From Orobanche coerulescens (lineage: Eukaryota; Streptophyta; Magnoliopsida; Lamiales; Orobanchaceae), in NCBI GenBank assembly GCA_033398695.1, contig CM065815.1, positions 144,443,001 to 144,507,000 of the forward strand: 64,000 bases of DNA, written 5' to 3'. The notes under the pieces are model-generated. The model had not been told where the DNA came from and ran no database searches. It worked only from the letters and a program-made list of their open reading frames with translations. This document shows, in pieces, positions 55,721-64,000 of the stretch. The number at the start of each line of letters is the position of its first letter. Positions within the stretch are counted from its first letter, which is position 1. The position numbers were made by a program, and so were the translations under genes.

Positions 55721-57272
55721 TGAAGAGATAAATTCACCACTAGAAGGGGGGTTGAATAGTGGTGATGCGGAATACCGAAATTTCTTGCGAGTAAATAGAA
55801 AATAGTGCGGAATTTAAAGACTCAAGAATTTATAGAGGTTCGGCAACTTGCCTACGTCCTCTCTCCGACTTTCTTTTTCTATTGGCTTAAGAAAAACCAC
55901 AATCTTAACTCGTCTTCTATCGGTCCGAGTTCAACAACCGTTACAATCGCTTGTCCTCTATCGGTCCAAGCTCAACCTTTCCCTCAATATAAATGTTTGT
56001 TTATCTAGTGTTCTATAGGAACTAGATAATCCTCACGTACTATACGAATATGGGAGTATAATCCTAACAATGCCGGATCAAAGATCCTAATAACACCGGA
56101 TTAGTGACTCTTGATTCGTTTCTTTTACGCTCAAGTGTAAGTGATGCAACACTTACAACCAAATGAAAGAATACAAAGAATAATAGATATTACAATGAAA
56201 ATCACTCTTGTATCTTTCTTTTCTCACAACTTGTAATGCAATAAAAGATATAAAACTGAGCTCAAGTATGCTTTGATTGCTTGTATGCTTGAATGCTTGA
56301 AGTTGTGTGTTTGATACCCAAGTCCTTCGGGTATTTATAGGTGAGATCCATCCTTCAAATGCTGAAAAACATACTATTAGCGTGCGCTAATAGTGCCTTG
56401 TAGCGTGCGCTATCGGTTTTTGACTTGAAAACACTGAACGGTCACAAAGACTGTTGCAACGGTAAAATACCATGTCTAGCGTGCGCTAGTAATGTAATGG
56501 TAGCGTGCGTTAACATCTGGTCAACTAGTCTTCGATCTTGACTTTGACAATGTCCGATTTTCTCTCCAACGACTCTTTATCCAACGGCTAGATTTATGAA
56601 TAGCGTGCGCTAGCAAGTATGCATAGCGTGCGCTAGCATTAATTAAATCCAACTTTTCCAGATTTCCCGGATCTGCATTGACTCTTGTCTTCCAACGGTT
56701 GAAATTCAAACGGTAATATGCAGACTCCTTTTAGCGTGCGTTAATGCCTTTACCTTAGGGTGCGCTACTGAGTTCTTTCATTAACGTACGTTACCTTGTG
56801 TAGCGTATGTAAAGGCCTTAACGAATTGAGTCCAGTAGCTACTGGACTACTGACCATAATATTGGTAGCGTGCGCTAGAGATGAGCAGTAACGTGCGCTA
56901 TATCCTTGCTTTAGCGTACGTAAAATGATATGTGTAGCGTGCGCAACATCCAGTTCTGATTTCCTTCCAGACTTCACTGTCCTCTGGTGAAATACGATAG
57001 CGTGCGTTATTTTTACTGTATAGCGTGCGCTAACTGTAGGTTCTTAGCATGCGCTAACATTGAATAGCTTGCGTGCGCTATCGATCAGGCGACTTCACTT
57101 GGCTGCAGCTGACTTGTCTGGTCTGTATATGTATGTCCCGATAGCGTGCGCTACTATATGATGAGTAGCGTGCGCTAGCTTTATTTTGCTCCTTCAAAAT
57201 ATTATCGAGCCGAGATTGATCTAATTAAATGTTTTGAATGTAATCATCATCAAAATACATTTTGAGTCAACA
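55721..57272 (-). repeat. 3' LTR of element G
   Basis: 1552 bp. Minus strand TGTTGACTCAAAATG to ATCTCTTCA. U3 carries about 20 TAGCGTGCGCTA-type palindromes (56378-57180) upstream of the TATA box CTATAAATACCC (56332-56343, minus strand). The first roughly 340 bp on the plus strand recur at 63663-64000 with few changes; a 4-bp difference occurs near 56036 (CACGTACTATACG against CACTATACG). Confidence 0.92.
56378..57180. promoter_or_regulatory. TAGCGTGCGCTA palindrome array in the LTR of G
   Basis: About 20 copies or variants (TTAGCGTGCGCTAA, TAGCGTGCGTTA, TTAACGTACGTTA, TAGCGTACGTAA), 25-60 bp apart. AGTCCAGTAGCTACTGGACT, a perfect 20-bp palindrome, is at 56829-56848. The array lies upstream of the LTR TATA box on the minus strand. 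Confidence 0.78.
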
Positions 57273-57287
57273 ATCTCCCCCTTTTTG
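57273..57287 (-). other. Polypurine tract of element G
   Basis: Minus strand CAAAAAGGGGGAGAT directly before the 3' LTR, the usual copia form. Confidence 0.88.
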
Positions 57288-57341
57288 ATGATGTCAAAAC
57301 ATTTAATTAATACCTGCAAAAACATTTTGAAATGATTCGAA

Positions 57342-58508
57342 TCAAGGTGAACTTGTTCGATATATTACATCCTCTCGAATCTCAGCCTGAGAGGTCTCGA
57401 TGCCCCGCATCCGAGCACAAAGGTCGTTCTCCTCTTCTTCCGTCACCACATCTCTCATTGGGCGTTTTCCTTTCGACGTAGGCTTCCTTACGAATTCCCC
57501 GGTCTGCATTTCTCGAAGGGTATGAGGTCCCCGACGAGTGATTTTTTCTTCTGCAGTAGGCATCCGCGACCCTTTCTCTACTTGGTCGTCGTCGCGTAGG
57601 TACGGAAAAAGAATCCAGCCTCTGTTGGACGTCCGGACATAGTGCATAGCTTTAAGCGAAGCGTCCGAGATCTCATGACCGAGGGAGACGGGGACTGCCT
57701 TGTCCTTCGACAAGTCGACTTGGTGAAAACTGAAAATGGCCGAGAGGATTGAGCCATAAGGCATTCCAGCCTTGCGAGAACGAGAGGCGTAGTTTTTCGA
57801 CCGAAACAAGTCGCCCTTCACCTTCATCCAACTGATGATGATATCGGAAAAATTAACTTTATCGTCATTGAGAACGCGATACACCACTTGCTTGTCCACT
57901 CCCACTAGTTTGTGCTGGGAATTAACCTTCGGCATTAGGCATTTCGTGAGAGCCACCAAAAGCAGGCGAATATTGACCCCAAAATCGTTGTTTTCGAAAA
58001 AGTCGTCCGTTATGTCAATAACGGCATTTGAGCTAAGAAACTCTTTCACATCTATTTCCCCGACTTCATTATCATCGGCCAAAGATTTTCCAGTACAAAC
58101 AAAACCATCACAGGGTAAACCAAAAATCTGATACAAAACATCTGAAGAAACTTTCACCCGAGTTCCTCCGACAAGACTTCCTAAAACAAGGGCTGAGGAC
58201 CCTTCACTTTCGGCCACATGCAGATTGGCATAAAACTCTCGGATGAGTTCAGGGAAGATGGGGTTTTTGCATTCGACAAAACGGGAAATACCAAGCGAGG
58301 AGAAGAAATTGGAAATATCGACATTTACCCGTTCTAGACTAGAGAGATTGAAGAAGTAGCAGTCGGTGATGTGTTCTTGTGGAAGAATGTCAAAGAAAAC
58401 CCTCGATGCGGTAGAGGAGATGAAACGATTCGCATCAAATTGGGCGTTGAGAGGTCGTTTGAGGTTGTTGTATTGTTTTGCCATGGCTGTGCGGTTCTTG
58501 CTCGACAT
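57342..58508 (-). CDS. Extra gene of element G, plant transposon-associated protein of unknown function
   Basis: 388 aa, unbroken, from MSSKNRTAMAKQYNNLKRPL. A second possible start is MAKQ, nine codons in. Residues about 25-270 look like one globular domain (SSTASRVFFDILPQEHITDC, FPELIREFYANLH, VKVSSDVLYQIFGLPCDGFV, LVALTKCLMPKVNSQHKLVG). The EFYANL and LxxIFGLP words recall the putative plant transposon protein family (Pfam Transposase_32, from memory). The end is charged (KPTSKGKRPMRDVVTEEEEN). No signal peptide or membrane helix, so it is not an envelope-like glycoprotein although it sits where SIRE elements may carry one. Its own TATA box and palindrome array lie upstream. Confidence 0.78.
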   Translation of the reverse strand: MSSKNRTAMAKQYNNLKRPLNAQFDANRFISSTASRVFFDILPQEHITDCYFFNLSSLERVNVDISNFFSSLGISRFVECKNPIFPELIREFYANLHVAESEGSSALVLGSLVGGTRVKVSSDVLYQIFGLPCDGFVCTGKSLADDNEVGEIDVKEFLSSNAVIDITDDFFENNDFGVNIRLLLVALTKCLMPKVNSQHKLVGVDKQVVYRVLNDDKVNFSDIIISWMKVKGDLFRSKNYASRSRKAGMPYGSILSAIFSFHQVDLSKDKAVPVSLGHEISDASLKAMHYVRTSNRGWILFPYLRDDDQVEKGSRMPTAEEKITRRGPHTLREMQTGEFVRKPTSKGKRPMRDVVTEEEENDLCARMRGIETSQAEIREDVIYRTSSP

Positions 58509-58579
58509 TAATCGGAGAAGGAATTGAAGTTTGGAGAATCCGATTAGCGGCTAGGGTTTTTGGCAAGATGAGAATTTTC

Positions 58580-58850
58580 TGTCGATTGCGTGCGTTAGGA
58601 AGTGTGTTTGTGTGCCTGGGTAGTACGGCATATATATAGTCAACGAACTTTTAGTTAGCGTACGCTAGGGTTTATAGAATTAGCGTACGTTAGGCAGAAA
58701 AGAAAGGCTTACTGGACTGTCCAGTAGCTAGATTGGAATTCGAAAAATTTTAAATTAGCATACGCAAGAAAGTAGAGTTTAGTGTACGCTATCGAAAGCA
58801 AATTTTAGCGCGCGTTAAGAAAATGAAGCTAGCGCGCGCTAGCGAGTGAT
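58580..58850 (-). promoter_or_regulatory. Likely promoter of the extra gene in G, with a palindrome array
   Basis: On the minus strand seven palindromes (CTAGCGCGCGCTAG, TTAACGCGCGCTAA, CTAACGTACGCTAA, CTAGCGTACGCTAA and variants) precede the TATA box ACTATATATATGCC (58630-58640), about 125 bp upstream of the ATG. TACTGGACAGTCCAGTAAG (58710-58728) is a further palindrome. The layout copies that of the LTR promoter. Confidence 0.65.
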
Positions 58851-58857
58851 CCGAATC

Positions 58858-61616
58858 AAGGATTTTGATGTTTTGAGTAGTAAGCTTATTTCAAAAGTTG
58901 TCTACATGTCCCATGCCAAGTTGTAAACGAATGGAGTTAAAAGATTCTTCGGGAAGAGGTTTTGTAAAGATGTCAGCAAGTTGATCCTTCGTCCCGACAA
59001 AAATTAAACATATGTCTTTTTTCTGAACATGATCACGTAAAAAATGATGTCTAATATCTATATGTTTGGTTCTACTATGTAGCACAGGATTTTTGCTCAG
59101 ATTAATTACACTAGTGTTATCACATAGGATAGGGTATTTTCAAAATGTATGCCGTAGTCGCGGAGTTGATTTTTAATCCATAGCACTTGAGCACAGGCGC
59201 TCCCTGCAGCGACATATTCGGCCTCAGCTGTAGACAATGCTACGCTGGTTTGCTTTTTACTTCCCCAAGATATTAAACAAGATCCAACAAAATGACATGT
59301 ACCACTAGTACTCTTTTTGTCAATTTTGCATCCGCCGAAATCGGCGTCACTATAGGTAATTAAATTAAAATCCAAGCAAGAAGGATATCATAGATCTAGT
59401 CCAATAGTTCCTTTCAAGTAGCGAAAAATGCGTTTACAAGCAATTAAATGTGATTCCTTGGGATTAGCTTGGAATCGAGCACATAGACATGTAGCAAATA
59501 TTATATCTGGCCTAGATGCAGTCAAATATAGCAAAGATCCGATCATACCTCGATATAATTTTTGATCTATGGATTTGCCATTTTCATCTTTCTCAAGCTT
59601 TAATGATGACGACATTGGCGTAGATATCACCTTGCTATTTTCCATATTGAATTTCTTGAGGAGATCGTTTGAGTACTTCGTTTGATGGATAAAAATTCCA
59701 TCTTCGCATTGTTTGATTTGAAGCCCGAGGAAGAACGTTAATTCTCCCATCATACTCATTTCGAATTCTCCTTTCATAAGATTAGAAAAATCTTGGCACA
59801 AGGATTCATTAGTAGCTCCAAAAACAATGTCATCAACGTAAATTTGGCAAACAAGTATATCATCATTTAGTATTTTAACAAACAAGGTATTATCGACTTT
59901 GCCTCTTTTATAGTCATTTGCAATTAAAAATTGACTTAAACGATCATACCATGCTCGGGGTGCTTGCTTCAACCCGTAGAGTGCCTTGTTGAGCTTGTAG
60001 ACATGATCCGGAAAATGATGGTCTTCAAAACCGGGAGGTTGCTTGACGTAGACTTCTTCTTGAATGAAACTATTCAAGAATGCACTTTTCACATCCATTT
60101 GAAATAGTTTAATCTTCTTATGAGCGGCAAATGCACAAAGCAAGCGAATGGCTTCGAGTCGAGCCACGGGAGCAAAACTTTCTTCATAATCAAGACCTTC
60201 TTCTTGATTATATCCTTGAGCGACCAAACGAGATTTATTTCGAATAGGATAGCCGTCTTCGTCACTCTTGATTTTATGCACCCATTTAGTTCCGATAATT
60301 GTTTTATTTTTAGGCGCGGGAACTAAATTCCATACATTATTGTGCTTGAATTGCACAAGCTCCTCTTGCATTGCCATCACCCAACTTTCATCATCGAGAG
60401 CTTCGGATATATTCTTGGGAACTATTTCGGATACAAAAGCACAATGAGCCATAAATTCGGTGGTTCTCCTTCGGGTTTGAACACCGTCTTCAATGTTTCC
60501 GATCACGAGATCCTTCGGATGGTCTTTGATGTGCCTCCAATCTTTCGGTAAATCAACGATTGTGTTCGTTTCGATTTCCGAAATTTTCTTCACTTCGGGT
60601 GAGGGATCCGGAAAGGTACCTGCATCATCAAAATATTCTACCTTTCTCGGGGGTGAGATCATATCATTGAATTTAACATGTATGGACTCTTCAACTTTAT
60701 TCGTTCTAATATTATAAACACGATATGCTTTACTATTAGTACAATAGCCAAGAAATATTCCGGAGTCGGATTCGGCATCAAACTTGCCCAAGTTATCCTT
60801 GTCATTGTTCAAAATAAATACATTGCAACCAAAAGGATGAAAGTAAGCAATATTGGGCTTTTTTCCCTTCCATAATTCATACGGAGTTTTAAGATGAGTT
60901 CTACGGACGTGAACTCGGTTAATCACATAGCATGCCGTAAAAATTGCTTCGGCCCAAAAGTATCGTGGAAGAGAGTATTCATTAAGCATTGTCCTCGACA
61001 TTTCTTCCAAAGATCGGTTTTTCCTTTCAACAACTCCATTTTGTTGAGGCGTTCTAGGAGCCGAAAAATTGTGATTAATATCGTATTTATCACATAAAAG
61101 TTCAAACGGGGTGCAATCAAATTCACCTCCGTGATCGGTGCGAATAGAAATTATGGAGAGATTTTTCTCATTTGATACCAAACGACACCATTTAGAAAAC
61201 TCGGAAAATGCATCATCTTTATGTGCTAAAAATCTAACCCAAGTAAATCGAGAGAAATCATCAACAATAACCAAAGTGTAAAGTTTACCATTTAAGCTAA
61301 CATGTCTAGATGGTCCAATCAAATCCATATGCACGATTTCAAGAACTCGACTAGTGGAAACCTCGAATTTTGGTTTAAACGATTCTCGAGTATGTTTCCC
61401 TTTTATGCATGATTCACACAAATGTTTTCTATCAAACTTGGGTTTGGGCAATCCACGAACAAGGTCGTGTCTAGATAAAATAGAAATAATAGGTAAAGAA
61501 GTATGCCCCAATTTTCGATGCCATAAGTATGCATTGTCATCCAAGGTAATAAGACATTTTTCATTGAATGAACTCTTATCATTAAGATCAACAATATATA
61601 TGTTTCCACATCTCAA
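58858..61616 (-). pseudogene. pol: Element G integrase, reverse transcriptase and RNase H
   Basis: Frame 59388-61616 (742 aa): pre-integrase finger ([21 protein letters not shown]), integrase core with [29 protein letters not shown] [14 protein letters not shown] and [16 protein letters not shown]. Reverse transcriptase with [40 protein letters not shown] and catalytic YVDDIVFG. A stop near 59385 separates RNase H (59106-59375: TYSDADFGGCKIDKKSTSGT, ALSTAEAEYVAAG). A shift near 59110 precedes the end (58891-59085: RTKHIDIRHHFLRDH, DQLADIFTKPLP). Otherwise well preserved. Confidence 0.9.
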
Positions 61617-63601
61617 ACCAATGAATGCAATTTTATTATTTCTAAATGCCGTGCAATGCGTTTGCTCAAATAGAATTTTAAAACCTTCATCACAAAGTTA
61701 CGAAACGCTAAGGAGGTTATGATGCAAACCTTCAACAAATAGTACTTTGTTGATAGAAGGAGAAGGTTCCTTATCGACTTTGCCGATTCCTTTGATTTTT
61801 CCCTTTTGATTATCTCCAAAGGTCACATGTCCTTGATCTTGATATTCGAGGTCTTCAAATAAGTCCTCGGAGCCGCACATGTGCCTTGAGCATCCGCTAT
61901 CAATGTACCACTTGTTTTTCCTTGGTGCCGGTACCTACAAAAGTAGAATTTCTCGGTTGTTTCGGTACCCAAGCCCGTTTGGGTCCTCCAAAGTTAACTA
62001 TGCTTATAGCATTCGGAACAATTGTCCCTTTAGGAACCCATATTTGCTTAACTTTGATAGTTCTTAACTTTGAATGAGCATTAACATTGTGAACTCGTTT
62101 GAACGGATCTTTTGAGTTCTCGGTTTCGGTTTTCTTTATTTTGTCAAGGTTGATAAGGGATTGTTCCCGTTTGAAAGGATCGAAACCAAGACCGTGTTTG
62201 AGCAAGGGCGATTTTTGAATAGATAGGAGCCTTTTGAATTTCTCGTTTCCGAGAGTAAATTTGTTCAAAATATATTTTAGCTCCTTTTGAGTTTTTGTTA
62301 ACTCGATTTTCAAAACATTTTCTTTTTCAAGACATGATGTATGGTCGATCTCAATAGTTTTGCCCTTGTTTTGAAGAGAGGAGTTTTCGAGTTCTAGAGA
62401 TTTTATTTTTCTCTTTAAATATATGTTTAATTTAACCATCTCGTCATACTCCGTATTTAATGATTCAAACGCACTCAACAACTCATCATCTTGATGAACT
62501 TCTTGTGAATCACAAAAATCAAAAGAGTCATATTCGTCATCATTGAGTTTAGAGCTTACCTCGATATTACTTTCGGAGTCGAGGGCCATGAATGCAAGAT
62601 TTGCGTCTAGAGATCTTTCAATCTCCTCCTCGTCATCACTCCAAGAAGCGATTAGAACCTCCTTCTTTTTGAATCTTTCCATTTGAGGTTTTGAAGAGGA
62701 TCCTCGGCATTCTTTGGCATAATGACCGGCTTGACCACATTTCCGACAATTATTGTCGAACTTCTTGATGGGAGTATGCTTTTGCTCCGGTTTTCCATCC
62801 CGACCAAGAAAACTTCGCCTCTTTTGAATTAGGTTTTTGTACCTTCTAAAGTTTTTGGCATAGAGAGCGAGTTCCTCGTCGTCTTCATCTTCGGCAACAT
62901 CTTCCTCAACGTCGCTATCAACATTGAATGCGACTACTCTTTCCCGAGGCTTTGGTTTTGTGCCTCTAGACTTGAGAATGATCTCATAGTTGATGAGTGA
63001 CCCGATGAGGGCACTAGAGCTTGTCGAGATCCTTGGATTCCATGATCGCGGTAATTGTGGCATCCCATTCTCGTGGCAACGATCGAAGGATTTTCTTAGC
63101 TTTGTCGCTGCTCGATATAGGCTTTCCAAAAGATGCAAGACCATTTGTTATAGACGAAAATCGATCCAACATATTTGTGATCGTTTCCTCGTCTTTCATG
63201 GAAAATAATTCGTAGTCATGGAGTAACATATTAATTTTGGTCTCCTTGACTTGGGCGGTTCCCTCGTGAGTGACTTCGAGAATTTCCCAAATTTCTTTTG
63301 CACTTTCATAGGACGATATCCTATTGAGTTCTTCGGGATTAAGAGCGCAATAGAGAAGTTGAGTAGCTCGTGAGTTGACGTGCGTGTTTCTCCAATCCTC
63401 GTCGTTGAATTCTTCGATCTTTTTCAACGATCCATCATCTTTCTTAGCAACTTTAGGACCAAGAGCAATAACTTTCCAGATTTCAATATCGTAGGCTTGA
63501 ACGAAGATCGCCATCTTCTTTTTCCACGTCATGAAATTGGAACCGTCAAAGAAAGGAGGACGGTTGAGAGCATTTCCTTCAATTTGGCCAAGAAGTGCCA
63601 T
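61617..63601 (-). pseudogene. gag: Element G gag and protease
   Basis: Gag starts at MALLGQIEGNALNRPPFFDG (63601). The gag domain is in frame 63014-63601 (FMTWKKKMAIFVQAYDIEIW, INMLLHDYELFSMKDEETIT, ILRSLPREWDATITAI). A shift near 63020 leads to the frame 61900-63144 with an acidic linker (DSDVEEDVAEDEDDEELALY), a knuckle CRKCGQAGHYAKEC and a long coiled coil (about residues 230-310). After a stop at 61900 the protease follows in another frame (WYIDSGCSRHMCG, about 61870-61915) with LFVEGLHHNLLSVS. Two or three frame breaks. Confidence 0.88.
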
Positions 63602-63648
63602 TTGCGGATCTTTTTCTCTTAGGTGGTTAAACCTTTAAAAAGAGACCC

Positions 63649-63660
63649 GCTCCGATACCA
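63649..63660 (-). other. Primer-binding site of element G (tRNA-iMet type)
   Basis: Minus strand TGGTATCGGAGC, two bases after the 5' LTR end (ATCTCTTCA). The same variant base (G for A) occurs in the site of element B. Confidence 0.88.
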
Positions 63661-63662
63661 AC

Positions 63663-64000
63663 TGAAGAGATAAATTCACCACTAGAAGGGGGGTTGAATA
63701 GTGGTGATGCGGAATACCGAAATTTCTTGCGAGTAAATAGAAAATAGTGCGGAATTTAAAGACTCAAGAATTTATAGAGGTTCGGCAACTTGCCTACGTC
63801 CTCTCTCCGACTTTCTTTTTCTATTGGCTTAAGAAAAACCACAATCTTAACTCGTCTTCTATCAGTCCGAGTTCAACAACCGTTACAATCGCTTGTCTTC
63901 TATCGGTCCAAGCTCAACCTTTCCCTCAATATAAATGTTTGTTTATCTAGTGTTCTATAGGAACTAGATAATCCTCACTATACGAATATGGGAGTATAAT
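63663..64000 (-). repeat. 5' LTR of element G, inner 338 bp
   Basis: TGAAGAGATAAATTCACCAC onward, nearly identical to 55721-56062, which points to a fairly recent insertion. The rest is outside the window. Confidence 0.92.

Larger units (their letters stand above)
55721..64000 (-). mobile_element. Element G: SIRE/Maximus-type Ty1/copia retrotransposon, cut by the right edge
   Basis: On the minus strand: 5' LTR (63663 to beyond the window), primer site, gag, protease, integrase, reverse transcriptase, RNase H, an extra gene, polypurine tract, 3' LTR (55721-57272). Integrase before reverse transcriptase marks it as copia. The acidic gag linker and the extra gene before the 3' LTR fit SIRE/Maximus. 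CACCA (55716-55720) is the expected left target copy. Gag-pol has a few frame breaks only. Confidence 0.92.

Noticed and set aside
57342..58508. Host gene inside or next to a copia element
   Set aside because: It lies between pol and the polypurine tract, within the LTR borders of G, so it belongs to the element.

Overview
The window is flowering-plant nuclear DNA made almost wholly of transposable elements. I found no convincing host gene. Every long reading frame with a recognisable domain belongs to an LTR retrotransposon: Ty3/gypsy of the Athila, Tekay/Del, Tat/Retand and Reina-or-Galadriel types, and Ty1/copia of the SIRE/Maximus type. Species cannot be told from this. So much nesting with decayed copies fits a repeat-rich heterochromatic region of a large plant genome.

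Layout. (1) 1-9991: an Athila-type element on the minus strand, cut by the left edge. A 4.0-kb solo LTR of Tekay type (2069-6072, duplicated target GGAGC) interrupts its coding region. (2) 9999-18045: a complete 8.0-kb non-autonomous Tekay-type element A (target AAACT) with only gag zinc-knuckle scraps and a mosaic interior. (3) 18051-23350: an old copia-like remnant split by a second solo LTR (19298-21249, target GTACT), then Stowaway-like MITEs and a tRNA-Asp/tRNA-Lys-derived repeat. (4) 23356-54887: a Tekay-related host element E (LTR begins TGTGAGACC), broken up by later insertions. These are a third solo LTR (24072-26690, target CAAGG), a 21.3-kb element B (27019-48310, target ATGGT) and a decayed chromovirus F (about 48.6-53.9 kb). 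B is a gag-only Tekay-type element with 2.75-kb LTRs. Its 5' LTR carries a hAT-like element (29573-30400) and its 3' LTR carries a complete 12.0-kb Tat-type element C (33680-45703, target GTTGA). (5) 54888-64000: a copia-type LTR H inside the 3' LTR of E, itself interrupted by a SIRE/Maximus element G on the minus strand, which runs off the right edge.

The insertion boundaries are supported by target-site duplications. The two LTRs of B come out at 2748 and 2749 bp once their nested insertions are removed, and both LTRs of C are 900 bp.

Two themes stand out. First, nearly every LTR here carries, just upstream of its TATA box, an array of 12-16-bp palindromes around CG-NN-CG (such as TTACGTACGTAA, TTACGGCCGTAA, TAGCGCACGCTA). 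The exact word differs by family but the architecture repeats. The same kind of array occurs in the unrelated copia element G, twice: in its LTR and upstream of an extra gene. Several TATA boxes themselves lie inside hairpins. Second, elements C and G each carry an extra gene beyond gag-pol. In C it lies on the opposite strand to gag-pol, with its own TATA box, three introns that splice exactly in frame, and a poly(A) signal. In G it lies between pol and the 3' LTR, with a TATA box and a palindrome array in front.
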